Position numbers and translations under genes: made by a program. From Crocinitomicaceae bacterium (GTDB lineage Bacteria > Bacteroidota > Bacteroidia > Flavobacteriales_D > Crocinitomicaceae), in the NCBI GenBank assembly GCA_029238665.1, contig JAQWFQ010000001.1, forward strand, positions 1 to 39,828: DNA of 39,828 nt. Reading direction: 5' to 3'. Below are positions 15,740 through 24,989 of this stretch, piece by piece. The notes under the pieces were generated by a model. It made no database searches and was not told the origin of the DNA. It saw nothing but the letters and a program-made list of their open reading frames with translations. Each line of letters starts with the position of its first letter. Positions within the stretch are counted from its first letter, which is position 1.

Positions 15740-16729
15740 TTATTTTTCTAAATAATTATTTTCTTCAAACCAATCATAACACTCCTTTATAGCAACTTCT
15801 ATAGGTGTTTGGGGGAGTTTAAGCTCTTTTCTTGCTTTTTCTGGAGAGTAGTAGTGTTTTTCACAAGAAATAAGAGCGAGCTCTTTGGTTATCCCTGGGT
15901 AGTAGTTAAAAAACCGCGCAAAAAATGAGTTTAACGAGCCGTAAGCCTTTGCAATTGTGGGGTTTATTCCATTTTTAGGTGGTTTTGTATTAATTACCGA
16001 AGCGATCGTTTCAAAGGCTTTTTTATAGGTTAAATTAACGTTGCCTAAAATATAGGCCTCTCCAATTCTACCCATTGTTATTGCGTTGGCAATTGCTGTT
16101 GCCGCGTCTTTTACAGCAACATAGTTTTTTCCTCCCAACGTATACCCGGGTATTTTGCCTTTGTGAACCGCTAAAATCATTGCACCAGAGCTAGGTCTAG
16201 AGTCGTAGGGGCCAATCATAAATGTTGGGTTAACAACAATAGCGGGTAGACCAAGGCTCTTTACAGCACTAACTATTTTTTCTTGAGCGTAATACTTAGA
16301 ATCCATGTAGTCAAGGCCATACTTAAAAGACTGATAAGGATCACCTTCTTTTCCAGGTTTTTCTTCATCTCCATAGCCAAACGAGTTTGCGGTTCCAACA
16401 AAAATAAAGCGCTTTACCTTATGCCTTAACGCAGCGTCTATCATTTTTTGGGTACCATCAATATTTACCCTGTTTACTTGCGGGTTTCTTGCTGGAAAAA
16501 CAGAGGTAGAAGCGGCGCCATGAACAACAGCATCACAGCCTTTAAAAGCGTTGTTTAAGTCGTTGTCGTCGAGAATTGTTCCGTGAAAACGAGTTATATT
16601 CAACCCCTCTAAAGTGGGTGATTTTTTTCCCTGTTCCAACAGAACATTTACGTCATAATTACGCGAAATTAACTCCCTCACAAGGTTACTTCCAAGAACC
16701 CCGTCTGAACCGGTTACTAGAACTCTCAT
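15740..16729 (-). CDS. NAD-dependent epimerase/dehydratase (dihydroflavonol-reductase-like)
   Basis: The 329-residue extended SDR starts directly with the Rossmann motif MRVLVTGSDGVLGSNL (Gly7, Gly10, Gly13), has Asp54-Asp55-like acids after the third strand (GTILDDNDL), the cofactor-near AVVHGAAS, and the catalytic Tyr141-x-x-x-Lys145 (YMDSK). The layout is that of dihydroflavonol 4-reductase / 3-beta-hydroxysteroid dehydrogenase / HpnA-like proteins, acting on a ketone or hydroxyl of a lipid, terpenoid or sugar. It is the first gene of the minus-strand operon epimerase-CPBP-SDR-membrane protein. No TAnnTTTG element was seen before it. Confidence 0.88.
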   Translation of the reverse strand: MRVLVTGSDGVLGSNLVRELISRNYDVNVLLEQGKKSPTLEGLNITRFHGTILDDNDLNNAFKGCDAVVHGAASTSVFPARNPQVNRVNIDGTQKMIDAALRHKVKRFIFVGTANSFGYGDEEKPGKEGDPYQSFKYGLDYMDSKYYAQEKIVSAVKSLGLPAIVVNPTFMIGPYDSRPSSGAMILAVHKGKIPGYTLGGKNYVAVKDAATAIANAITMGRIGEAYILGNVNLTYKKAFETIASVINTKPPKNGINPTIAKAYGSLNSFFARFFNYYPGITKELALISCEKHYYSPEKARKELKLPQTPIEVAIKECYDWFEENNYLEK

Positions 16730-16794
16730 TTTATTGTTTAATTTTTATTCTCTAAGTATGTGAAGATAGTGTTATTATTTATGAATATGATTAA

Positions 16795-17154
16795 TTGTAC
16801 CTTCGAAATAAAAAGGTGTTGAGAGCTATTGTTTTGTTTTTTGTTGTTGTGTGTTTTTTTTCCTGTGAAACTCAGGATAATGAGGTTTTAAAAAAGAGGT
16901 CTGAAAAAAAACAAAATAGTTTAAAAGCTACTGTTGTTGGGGGTTGGGTGGAGCCCGAAAAAGACAGCGCTAAGTGGGTTTTTCAAAAAGACAGATTAAA
17001 ATGGAAAGGCTTTTCTCATCCTGTTTCTTTTTGTGACAACAGGGCCTCTGTAGGGCAGTTGGGGTTTAGGATTGTTTTAAAACACCCAGACAGCCTAACA
17101 CTGATAAACAAGACAACAAAAGAAAAACACAAGCTTATTCGGGTTGGCCGATAA
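16795..17154 (+). CDS. Small lipoprotein of unknown function
   Basis: A TTG at 16795 directly follows an in-frame stop and gives MYLRNKKVLRAIV, a basic n-region, then a hydrophobic core and the lipobox FFSC with Cys23-24 as the lipidated residue; a GTG at 16816 is the only other choice. The mature part, about 96 residues, has no domain I recognise. It is rich in Lys and Trp with alternating beta-strand character (WVFQKDRLKWKGFSH, TLINKTTKEKHKLI), compatible with a small beta-barrel. It lies alone, divergent from the epimerase operon and 79 bases before a T9SS-protein gene. Confidence 0.75.
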   Translation: MYLRNKKVLRAIVLFFVVVCFFSCETQDNEVLKKRSEKKQNSLKATVVGGWVEPEKDSAKWVFQKDRLKWKGFSHPVSFCDNRASVGQLGFRIVLKHPDSLTLINKTTKEKHKLIRVGR

Positions 17155-17233
17155 AAGAGAGGGTTATATACACGTCAATTTAAATGTGTATTTTGTTGTC
17201 TTCACACCTTGTTTTTAATTAACAATCAACGAT

Positions 17234-18958
17234 ATGAAACCACTATTAATCATGCTGTTAAGCATTTTTTTAACAAAGGGAATTAACCTTAAGGCACAGT
17301 GTACTATTGATTACACACAAACACAGCCGGGAATATACCCAGACACATTACCTGATGGTATGGTTGGTGTGGGGTTTATGGAAGGAATGACCTTTGTTAT
17401 GCCTCTAGACACGTCTGGGTTTGATTTCACAAACTTTTATATACAAACGGTGTCAGGGCTTCCTTTTGGTTTAAGCTGGCAGTGTAACTCACCGGGAACA
17501 AATTGTAATTACAACCCGCAAACAAATCAGCATGGTTGTATTGAGATTTTCGGAACACCTCTCCAGGCTGGAACATATCCGATAGATGTTTCTATCGTTG
17601 CAACACTTAATGTTATAGGGGATATCCCTGCAAACTTTTATACTCAAGTGGTAATTCAACCGGATTCTTCGTCTAATATGGGGTTTATTGCTTCGGGGAC
17701 CTATGGCTGTTCACCAATGACTGTGTCTTTTACAAACAATAACCCAGGAATGGCGGCCTATAATTGGGGTTTTGGAAATGGAACAACAAGCACCCAAGAA
17801 AATCCGGCCCCACAAACCTACACATCCCCAGGTGACTATGTTGTTAACTATGAGGCGTACCCTGCAGGATCATCATCTTATTTTTTAACAAACATTGAGG
17901 TTGTTGATGCTGATGGTTGGAGTGGTGATCTTGATGATGGTTTTGGTTCTTTAAGCCCAGACCCATACATTAAGCTTTTAGATCAATCGGGAAGCGTCAT
18001 CTACACTTCTCCGGTGTATATTGACCAAGACTTCCCTGTTTCATGGCCAATTAGCAACATTCTCTTGCAAGATCAAAGCTATACAATCGAAGTGTGGGAG
18101 GAAGATGGTTTTTGGACCAACGATGATTTTTGCGGAAGCCTTAGTTTTCAGGGGTTTTCTACATCGGGCACATTAACAGGTGGTGGAGAAACGGTAAATT
18201 ACACAACGTCTGTTGTGAACGCGGGTTTAATTACGTCTAGCGACACTATTCACGTGTTTGACACACCAAACACACCAAACATTGACTTTTTAGGTTCAGA
18301 ACTTTGGACGGACTCTCTAGGTTTTTTGTTACAGTGGTACCAAGACGGAGCGCCAATTACCGGAGCAACAAGTGATTCTTTGTTGGCAACAGTGTCTGGA
18401 GATTATTTTGTTCTTTCTTCTAGTCTAGAGGGTTGTTTTTCGAGTTCTGACACAGTTTTTGTTGTTGTTTGTGACACTGCGTTTGTTCCGTCGATTACTC
18501 AAAATGGAAATATGCTCTACACAAGTGCGAGTAGTTTCGATATACAGTGGTATCAAGACGGACAACCAATTACAGGAGAAACAAACGAAACACTACTAAA
18601 TATTAGTGAGGGTGAATTTTTTGTTGAGCTAAGCTCTACCGATGGTTGTGTGTATGTTTCTGACACTATTACGGTTGACTTTTCTTCAATAGACGAAGGC
18701 GCGTTATCAAAAGCATCATTTGTAATTTATCCAAACCCAACAAAGGGCGCGTTCACCTTAAAGCTAAATGGGGTTGGTAGTGATCCATTAACGATTCAAG
18801 TATTAGATTTATCAGGAAGAATTGTTTTTAACAAGGAGGTGACAGCAATAAACCAATCACTAGAACAAATGATTCGTTTTAATAGTTTAGCGGGTGTTTA
18901 TCTGGTACGGGTGACTAATAACAACCAGTCGATTCAAAGAAAATTGGTGGTTAATTAG
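17234..18958 (+). CDS. Secreted T9SS protein with PKD and Ig-like repeats
   Basis: The 574-residue protein has a signal peptide (about 1-22, ending in KAQ), an N-terminal beta-rich part with several Cys, a PKD domain (about 150-225; CSPMTVSFTNNNPG, then WGFGNG and YTSPGDYVV), a C2-like beta segment with DPYIKLLDQSG (about 240-310), two Ig-like modules recognisable by the repeated strand WYQDG-x-PITG (about residues 371 and 438), and a type A T9SS sorting domain (FVIYPNPTKGAFTLKL, VLDLSGRIVF, GVYLVRV). It is exported through the Sec system and then across the outer membrane by the Por/T9SS machinery. No catalytic domain is evident, so an adhesin or surface structural role is likely. A strong terminator follows. 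Confidence 0.9.
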   Translation: MKPLLIMLLSIFLTKGINLKAQCTIDYTQTQPGIYPDTLPDGMVGVGFMEGMTFVMPLDTSGFDFTNFYIQTVSGLPFGLSWQCNSPGTNCNYNPQTNQHGCIEIFGTPLQAGTYPIDVSIVATLNVIGDIPANFYTQVVIQPDSSSNMGFIASGTYGCSPMTVSFTNNNPGMAAYNWGFGNGTTSTQENPAPQTYTSPGDYVVNYEAYPAGSSSYFLTNIEVVDADGWSGDLDDGFGSLSPDPYIKLLDQSGSVIYTSPVYIDQDFPVSWPISNILLQDQSYTIEVWEEDGFWTNDDFCGSLSFQGFSTSGTLTGGGETVNYTTSVVNAGLITSSDTIHVFDTPNTPNIDFLGSELWTDSLGFLLQWYQDGAPITGATSDSLLATVSGDYFVLSSSLEGCFSSSDTVFVVVCDTAFVPSITQNGNMLYTSASSFDIQWYQDGQPITGETNETLLNISEGEFFVELSSTDGCVYVSDTITVDFSSIDEGALSKASFVIYPNPTKGAFTLKLNGVGSDPLTIQVLDLSGRIVFNKEVTAINQSLEQMIRFNSLAGVYLVRVTNNNQSIQRKLVVN

Positions 18959-19004
18959 CTGTGTTTTTTTATTAGAAGACACAGAATCAAGACGTTAAAA
19001 AAAC

Positions 19005-19037
19005 AAAGCCCCCTTACAAATTTTGTAAGGGGGCTTT
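19005..19037. terminator. Bidirectional intrinsic terminator
   Basis: An odd palindrome centred on T19021 has 16-base arms containing GCCCCCTTAC / GTAAGGGGGC, flanked by A-runs on the left and T-runs on the right. It can stop the T9SS gene from the left and the tRNA-Cys transcript from the right. Confidence 0.9.
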
Positions 19038-19042
19038 TTGTG

Positions 19043-19113
19043 AGGTCCCGAGCGGATTCGAACCGCTGTAGATGGTTTTGCAGACCACTGCCTAGCCACT
19101 CGGCCACAGGACC
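19043..19113 (-). tRNA. trnC: tRNA-Cys (GCA)
   Basis: The minus-strand 71-base gene folds as a cloverleaf. The acceptor stem GGTCCTG / CGGGACC has one G-T pair. The anticodon GCA lies in GGTCTGCAAAACC, the T-arm contains GGTTCGAATCC, and the discriminator base is U, the identity base for Cys. CCA is not encoded. A TACATTTG promoter element lies 12 bases upstream, and the shared terminator begins 5 bases downstream. Confidence 0.97.
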
Positions 19114-19125
19114 GTTAAATCAGGG

Positions 19126-19133
19126 CAAATGTA
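19126..19133 (-). promoter_or_regulatory. Bacteroidota -7 promoter element, tRNA-Cys
   Basis: Minus-strand TACATTTG matches TAnnTTTG and is 12 bases from the mature tRNA 5' end. The gltX-folB transcript may also read through. Confidence 0.45.
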
Positions 19134-19153
19134 ATAAAAAAATGATTTATTAT

Positions 19154-19507
19154 CTAGCCTTCGAGAATAATAGCAACATTATCTACATCCCCATTGATCG
19201 GAGGGCAGATTTTTGTCACCTTAACCCGCATTGAAATAACATTTTTAAAGGTTTCTTTTATTCGATTTACGATTCGTTGGCCAACATGTTCAATTAACTT
19301 AGAACGAATAGCCATTTCTTCTTTAACAATTAGATTGACATCAACATAGTCGATGGTTTCATTTAGCTGGTCTGAAACGGCAGCTGAACCAAAATTGGTT
19401 TTTAGTGAAACGTCAACAGTGTAATGTCCACCAACCTTACCTTCTTCAGGTAAACAACCATGATAAGCGTATAGCTTTATTCCGTTAATCTCTATTGTGT
19501 GGGTCAT
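19154..19507 (-). CDS. folB: Dihydroneopterin aldolase
   Basis: The 117-residue protein is a normal-length FolB, which converts 7,8-dihydroneopterin to 6-hydroxymethyl-7,8-dihydropterin in folate synthesis. Family signatures are the opening I-x-I-x-G-I-x-x-Y-A-Y-H-G (HTIEINGIKLYAYHG), the catalytic Glu in GCLPEEGKVGG, the substrate-binding stretch TIDYVDV, and Lys in VKVTKICPPI near the C-terminus. Its ATG overlaps the gltX stop by four bases, so it is translated with gltX; linkage of these two is a matter of shared transcription rather than pathway. Confidence 0.94.
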   Translation of the reverse strand: MTHTIEINGIKLYAYHGCLPEEGKVGGHYTVDVSLKTNFGSAAVSDQLNETIDYVDVNLIVKEEMAIRSKLIEHVGQRIVNRIKETFKNVISMRVKVTKICPPINGDVDNVAIILEG

Positions 19508-21033
19508 ATCTCCGGTTTCAGCTTTGCCATTTTCTCTAAACCAATAGTTAGGCGCTCAGCACACTCTTCTTTTCCAAGAAATTCAGAAATATCAAACATA
19601 CTTGGCCCCATACCTTTGCCTGTTACTAATAGGCGAAATAATGGTAAAACAGCACCCACACCCAGCTCTCTTTCTGCAAGAAAAGCTTTAAATTGCTTTT
19701 CAACGGCATCAGCGTTAAAAGTCTCTATGTTTAAAACATCTTTAGACCAGTCTGTCATTAGCTCTACAGCATTTCCTTTCCACTTTTTTCGGGTTGTTTT
19801 TTCGTCAAAAATAGTTGGTTGTTCAAGTAAAAAAGAGCCTTCTGTCCAAATGTCTTTAATAAATGTTGCGCGCTCTTTCATAAGTTTACACACCGTTGTT
19901 AGTTTATTAACAGGGTATTTATTTTCTAAAAAGACCGCTAATTCTTCCGCTAAAACAGCATCGTCGGTGTTTCTTAAATATTGTTGTTGAAACCACTTTG
20001 TTTTGTCTGGGTCAAACTTTGCCCCCGCTTTTGAAACACGTTCCAATGAAAATGTTTCGCTCAGTTTTTCTAGTGAAAATAATTCTTCTGTTGTTCCTGG
20101 ATTCCACCCCAAAAACGCCAACATGTTAACAAAGGCTTCAGGAAAATAACCATTTTCTCGATATCCAGAAAAAACATCTCCCTCAGCTGTTGTCCAGTTT
20201 GTTGGAAACACAGGAAACCCTAACCGATCCCCATCGCGTTTAGAAAGCTTTCCGTTTCCATCAGGCTTTAACAATAACGGAAGGTGCGCAAATTTTGGAG
20301 CTTCCCACCCAAAGGCACCATATAACATAACGTGTAGGGGTGCAGACGGTAGCCACTCCTCCCCGCGAATAACATGACTAATTTCCATTGTGTGATCGTC
20401 GACAATGTTTGCCAGGTGGTAGGTTGGCATCCCATCAGACTTAAATAAAACCTTGTCGTCGATATTGTTTGTATTCACAACAACCCAACCTCTAATTTCA
20501 TCGTGAAAACGAATGTCTTCATTTCGAGGCATTTTCATACGAATTACATAAGGATCTCCTGCGCTTATTCGTTTATCCACCTCGTCAGACGAAAGTGTTG
20601 TAGAGTTTTGCATTGACCCACGCGTTACGCAGTTGTATTGCCAATTAGGCATTCCCATTTCTTTCGCTTGCGCTCTCATTTGTGTAAGCTCTTCAGAGGT
20701 ATCAAAAGCGTAATACGCCTTATCGTTTTTAACTAACTCTTCAGCATATGGTCGGTATATTGCTCGGCGTTCAGATTGAACGTAAGGCCCAAAGTCTCCA
20801 CCTAAACCTGGCCCCTCTGTTGGCATTATTCCACACCATTTTAACGAGTCCATGATGTAGTCTTGAGCACCTGGAACAAATCGTGTTTGGTCGGTGTCTT
20901 CAACTCGAATAACAAATGTTCCCTTGTTTTTTTTTGCAAACAAGTAGTTGTATAATGCTGTCCTAACTCCCCCCATGTGAAGGGGTCCGGTAGGTGATGG
21001 TGCGAATCTTACGCGTACAGGTCTTGAAGACAT
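19504..21033 (-). CDS. gltX: Glutamyl-tRNA synthetase
   Basis: The 509-residue class I synthetase charges tRNA-Glu with glutamate. The HIGH-type motif is H19-M-G-G22 in FAPSPTGPLHMGG, and the KMSKS-type loop is GKLSKRDGD. I use the ATG complementary to 21031-21033, giving MSSRPVRVRFAPSP, the family N-terminus; the TTG frame back to 21060 would add nine residues of no value and run into the TATCTTTG promoter element. Catalytic, connective and anticodon-binding parts are all present at normal length. It forms an operon with folB. Confidence 0.96.
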   Translation of the reverse strand: MSSRPVRVRFAPSPTGPLHMGGVRTALYNYLFAKKNKGTFVIRVEDTDQTRFVPGAQDYIMDSLKWCGIMPTEGPGLGGDFGPYVQSERRAIYRPYAEELVKNDKAYYAFDTSEELTQMRAQAKEMGMPNWQYNCVTRGSMQNSTTLSSDEVDKRISAGDPYVIRMKMPRNEDIRFHDEIRGWVVVNTNNIDDKVLFKSDGMPTYHLANIVDDHTMEISHVIRGEEWLPSAPLHVMLYGAFGWEAPKFAHLPLLLKPDGNGKLSKRDGDRLGFPVFPTNWTTAEGDVFSGYRENGYFPEAFVNMLAFLGWNPGTTEELFSLEKLSETFSLERVSKAGAKFDPDKTKWFQQQYLRNTDDAVLAEELAVFLENKYPVNKLTTVCKLMKERATFIKDIWTEGSFLLEQPTIFDEKTTRKKWKGNAVELMTDWSKDVLNIETFNADAVEKQFKAFLAERELGVGAVLPLFRLLVTGKGMGPSMFDISEFLGKEECAERLTIGLEKMAKLKPEI

Positions 21034-21057
21034 AATAAGTCTGTTAATGTTAAGCGG

Positions 21058-21065
21058 CAAAGATA
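21058..21065 (-). promoter_or_regulatory. Bacteroidota -7 promoter element, gltX
   Basis: Minus-strand TATCTTTG matches TAnnTTTG and is 24 bases before the ATG at 21033. Confidence 0.45.
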
Positions 21066-21200
21066 GGGATTCGAAAGAAACTTCTTAGGTGTAAGGTCAT
21101 AAATTGAATGATTCGTTTTTTAAGGCCTCTATTTTTATGGCTAGTATGTTGTTGGGTCTTTGGTTGAAAGTTATATCTTAGGGGGTTATATTGGCGTTTT

Positions 21201-24200
21201 ATGAGTGCATTTGATCGTTTATTGAGTCAAATAGACGGGTTTATCCGTAAGTTTTATAAGAATCAAATAGTGAAGGGACTGTTTCTTTTTACTGGGGTTC
21301 TTATTACGTCTTACCTTTTTGTTATTACCGTAGAGTACTTTGGTAGGTTTAACTCTGTAATTCGTGGTGCTCTTTTGTTGAGCTTCTTGATTGTTAATGG
21401 CTTTATTGTTTATAAGTACTTGATTGTACCTGTTTTACGACTAAAATCTTATGGACAGCGAATCAACAGAAAGCAAGCCTCACAGATTATTGGACGGTTT
21501 TTCCCAAGCGTTTCAGACCGCCTTTTAAACACCCTACAACTAAACGACCAGATAAGCCCAAATTCTGCTGATTATGAGCTTCTTATCGCAAGCGTTCAGC
21601 AACGAAGCTCGTCTTTAAGTGCGTTATCATTTTCTGATGCGGTTGATATCACAGAAAACAAGAAACATTTAAAGTGGGTTCTTCCATTGGCTCTATTGTT
21701 ACTTGTTCTTGGAGTTGTGAGCCCGTCATTTATTCGTAGTGGAACAGAGCGTGTTGTTCATTTTTCTCAAGAGTTTGTTGAGCCGGCACCTTTCACTTTT
21801 AAATTGTTAACGAGCAATCTGGTTGTAGAAGAGGGGGCAGACTTTAATTTTGAGTTGGGACTGGAGGGGTCGGTGTTGCCGTCAAAGGTTTACATTGTTT
21901 CTAAAGCAGGTAGATTTGTCTTATCAAAGACGGCTAAAAACAAATTTGAAGGATCGGTAAAACAGCTTAGGAGTGATTTTAATTTTTCCTTTGAAGCGAA
22001 TGACTTTAAAAGTGAGATGTATTTTGTTCAGGTTTTGCCAAAAACTGCTTTTGGTAAGTTTGAGGCCCGTTTGAGTTACCCTGACTACCTTGAAAAATCA
22101 CCTGTTATAATTAAAAATGCAAAAGACCTTTCGGTAGAAGAGGGAACCACAATAACCTGGAGTGTTTTAACAAAAAACACAAAAACTGTTGGGTTTGCTG
22201 TTGGAGAAGATTTGAAAAAATTTAGCAGTTCAGAATTTTCTTTAACCAAAGCCTTTTTTAATGCAGCGTCCTGCAAATTGTTTTTAGAGAACAGTGAAAG
22301 TAAGCTTATTGACACAACATCGTTTGTTGTAGACGTTATAAAAGATGAGCACCCCGCAATTCAGGTTGTTGAGGTTAAAGACTCGTTAAAAGATGGGATT
22401 CGTTATTTTTCAGGGTCTGTTTCGGATGATTATGGCCTCCGTTCTTTAACGTTTGTTTATACTGTGAAAGGAAAGAAAAAAAACAACCGTATTGTTAAGC
22501 TTGATGTTGGAAAAATGGAAGGCACAGAGCGTCTTTTTAATTTTGCGGTAGACTTTAGGAGAGAAGATCTCTCCCTTGAAGATGAGCTTGAGTATTATTT
22601 TTCTGTTGGAGATAATGATGGTGTAAACGGATCTAAGTTCACAAACAGTAGGAGTTTTAACTATGCCTTGCCGAGTTTAGAGGAGTTAAACGAGTCTCGT
22701 GTAGAGCAACAAGAAAAAACAAAAAAAGAATTAAAGGAGGTGTTAGACCGTGCCGCGGAGTTTAATAAGAACATCGAAAAACTACGGAAAGAGACGTTAA
22801 ATAATAAAAAGAACAACTGGAACAGCCAGAGTGAGGTTAATGAGCTTCAAGAGCAACAGAAGAGTCTGATAGAGGACCTGAAAACGCTTAAAGAGGAGAT
22901 GAACACGAGTATTGAGGAAAAAACCCAGTTATCTGAGATGGATAAGAAGCTTTTGGAACAACAAGAGCTAATAAATGACCTTTTAGATGACCTAATGGAC
23001 GATGAGTTAATGGATCTTTTAAAGGAGCTTGAGGACTTAATGAAGGCGGAAGACAAGGATGAAATTGACGAAAAAATAGAGGAGTTAGAAACGGGCTCAG
23101 AAGACTTAAAAAAACAACTAGACCGTAGCTTGGAAATGTTGAAAAAGCTTCAGGTTAACGAGAAGATAGATGATATAGAGGAGGTTTTAAATGCGCTTGC
23201 AGAAAAACAAGAAGCGCTAAGGGCCCAAACAAAAGATAAAAAAGACGTTTCTGAGGAAAGTAAGGCTAAACAAGAAGATATTAATAAGGCGTTTGACAAA
23301 TTGAAAGAAGACCTGAATGAGCTAGACAGCCTAAACAATGAATTAGATCGCCCAATGAATTTGGACCCTCAAGAGGAAAAGAAAGACGAGGTTACAGAAG
23401 ATTTAAAAGAGTCTAAAGAACAGTTAGACAAAAATAAAGGAGGAAAGGCCGGGGAAAGCCAAAAGGGAGCCGCGGAGAAAATGCAGGAGATGGCCGAATC
23501 TTTGGGGGATATGCAGTCCCAAAGCAACCAAAAGCAAGACGAAGAGGATTTGGAAATGCTGCGAGACATTCTTGAGAGTTTAATTTCGTTGAGTTTAGAC
23601 CAGGAGGGTGTTTTGGCTGCGTTTAAGCGTGTTAAAGACGACGATCCGGCATTCCACAATTACAGCAAGCAACAACGTAGGTCAATCGACGATTCATATA
23701 TGATTCGGGATAGTTTGTTTGCTTTGGCGAAACGACAACCAAAGATCGCGAGGTTTATAGACAAAGAGCTGACCCAAATTAATTCTAACCAAGAGTTAAT
23801 TCTTGAGGATATTGATGAACGCAGAAGCAAGGAGCTGTCTAATCATCAACACTATGTTATGACTTCTTACAATAACTTAGCGCTGCTGTTAAATGAAAGC
23901 TTGGCAGAGATGCAAAACCAAATGGCTAATAAGGTTCCAGGGTCTGGAAGTTGCAATAAACCAGGGGGTAGCGGAAAGGCGAAGCCGGGGTCTGGAAGCC
24001 CTAGCGACATGAAACAAATGTTGAAAGATCAGCTAGAGCAGATGAAAAAAGGCAATAAGCCGGGCGGCAAAAAACCAGGAGATTCTCCCGGGGAAGGAAA
24101 AGGTGGACAAAAAGGTCAGGGCTTAATGGGTACTGATAGCAAACAAATTGCAAAAATGGCGGCTCAACAGGGAGAAATGAGGCGGGCGCTTGAGAAGATA

Positions 24201-24557
24201 CGAAATGAAATGAATAAAGACGGAAAAGGCCTAGGCAACGCGCTTAATCCACTTATAAAAGAATTAGAGCAACAACAGAAAAGCCTTATTAACAAAAGGC
24301 TTGGTGATGGTTTGGTTGAGCGCCAACAACGAATTTTAACTCGACTTTTAGAGAGTGAAAAAGCCTTGATGGAGAGGGGGTTAGATGAGAAACGCGAGTC
24401 AAAAGCAGGTTTTTCTGAAAATAATGGTAACCAAATTAAGTTTGAGCAGTATAATAAACAAAAGTTGAAGCAAGTTGAATTGTTGAGGTCTGTTGACCCT
24501 GCTTATCAAAAGTATTACAAAGATAAAGCGACTCAATATTTCTTACGTGCTTTGTAA
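21201..24557 (+). CDS. DUF4175-family membrane coiled-coil protein
   Basis: The 1118-residue protein begins with two membrane helices (about 24-46 and 52-78), a third helix near 158-178, then a beta-rich periplasmic-type region with repeated ATF-like strands (about 190-480). A very long charged coiled coil follows (about 500-790, dense in Glu, Lys, Leu and Asp), then a low-complexity Gly/Lys/Pro/Ser stretch (about 910-990; PGGSGKAKPGSGSPSD and similar) and a further helical end. This is the layout of the DUF4175 family, widespread and chromosomally conserved in Bacteroidota but uncharacterised. The neighbours HATPase, ybeY and mnmG follow closely on the same strand, which is the usual order in the phylum as I recall it. 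An envelope or division-related structural role is inference. Confidence 0.85.
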   Translation: MSAFDRLLSQIDGFIRKFYKNQIVKGLFLFTGVLITSYLFVITVEYFGRFNSVIRGALLLSFLIVNGFIVYKYLIVPVLRLKSYGQRINRKQASQIIGRFFPSVSDRLLNTLQLNDQISPNSADYELLIASVQQRSSSLSALSFSDAVDITENKKHLKWVLPLALLLLVLGVVSPSFIRSGTERVVHFSQEFVEPAPFTFKLLTSNLVVEEGADFNFELGLEGSVLPSKVYIVSKAGRFVLSKTAKNKFEGSVKQLRSDFNFSFEANDFKSEMYFVQVLPKTAFGKFEARLSYPDYLEKSPVIIKNAKDLSVEEGTTITWSVLTKNTKTVGFAVGEDLKKFSSSEFSLTKAFFNAASCKLFLENSESKLIDTTSFVVDVIKDEHPAIQVVEVKDSLKDGIRYFSGSVSDDYGLRSLTFVYTVKGKKKNNRIVKLDVGKMEGTERLFNFAVDFRREDLSLEDELEYYFSVGDNDGVNGSKFTNSRSFNYALPSLEELNESRVEQQEKTKKELKEVLDRAAEFNKNIEKLRKETLNNKKNNWNSQSEVNELQEQQKSLIEDLKTLKEEMNTSIEEKTQLSEMDKKLLEQQELINDLLDDLMDDELMDLLKELEDLMKAEDKDEIDEKIEELETGSEDLKKQLDRSLEMLKKLQVNEKIDDIEEVLNALAEKQEALRAQTKDKKDVSEESKAKQEDINKAFDKLKEDLNELDSLNNELDRPMNLDPQEEKKDEVTEDLKESKEQLDKNKGGKAGESQKGAAEKMQEMAESLGDMQSQSNQKQDEEDLEMLRDILESLISLSLDQEGVLAAFKRVKDDDPAFHNYSKQQRRSIDDSYMIRDSLFALAKRQPKIARFIDKELTQINSNQELILEDIDERRSKELSNHQHYVMTSYNNLALLLNESLAEMQNQMANKVPGSGSCNKPGGSGKAKPGSGSPSDMKQMLKDQLEQMKKGNKPGGKKPGDSPGEGKGGQKGQGLMGTDSKQIAKMAAQQGEMRRALEKIRNEMNKDGKGLGNALNPLIKELEQQQKSLINKRLGDGLVERQQRILTRLLESEKALMERGLDEKRESKAGFSENNGNQIKFEQYNKQKLKQVELLRSVDPAYQKYYKDKATQYFLRAL

Positions 24558-24572
24558 TTTGTTGTTGTGAAG

Positions 24573-24989
24573 ATGAAAGATGGTTACGTTGAAATTGAAA
24601 GCTTAAAGGTTCCTTCTAGCTTTGAATCTATAAATAAGGTTGAGGTGTTGATAGATGCCGTTTGCAGTAGGCTTTCTGTAAACGAAGACTATTATGGAAA
24701 CGTTTTGATTGCGGTTACTGAGGCTGTTAATAATGCTATTCAGCACGGAAACAAAGGCTCGGCAGACTTGTCGGTTGATTTATTTGTTTCCGATAAAGAA
24801 ACAGATTTTTGTTTTCAAGTCAAAGACTATGGTGATGGGTTTGACTATAAAAAACTTCCAGACCCAACAGCTCCAGAAAATATAGAACAAGAAAATGGAC
24901 GCGGAATTTATTTAATGAGATCGCTTGCTGAGGGCGTTGAGTTTGGGAACGGAGGACGAAGTGTTAGTATATATTTTAGTAAGAAATAG
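24573..24989 (+). CDS. RsbW-like ATP-binding protein (HATPase_c_2)
   Basis: The 138-residue protein is a single GHKL ATPase domain of the serine-kinase anti-sigma type: N-box EAVNNAIQHGNKG (about 50-62), G1-box DYGDGFD, and G2-box NGRGIYLMRSL. In Firmicutes such proteins phosphorylate anti-anti-sigma STAS partners or bind sigma-B-type factors; no STAS gene is next to it here, so the partner is unknown. I prefer the ATG at 24573 to the GTG at 24567 two codons upstream. It starts 15 bases after the DUF4175 gene, and its TAG overlaps the ybeY GTG by one base. Confidence 0.88.
   Translation: MKDGYVEIESLKVPSSFESINKVEVLIDAVCSRLSVNEDYYGNVLIAVTEAVNNAIQHGNKGSADLSVDLFVSDKETDFCFQVKDYGDGFDYKKLPDPTAPENIEQENGRGIYLMRSLAEGVEFGNGGRSVSIYFSKK

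Noticed and set aside
18251-18256. Further CACGTG cores (also at 35728-35733) as parS sites
   Set aside because: The flanks (CTATT / TTTGA and ATAAT / CAAAA) do not extend the palindrome; only the two sites near mnmG match the full consensus.
19499-19990. 163-codon plus-strand frame opposite gltX
   Set aside because: Antisense to conserved gltX coding sequence, Ser/Phe-rich, no homology that I recognise.
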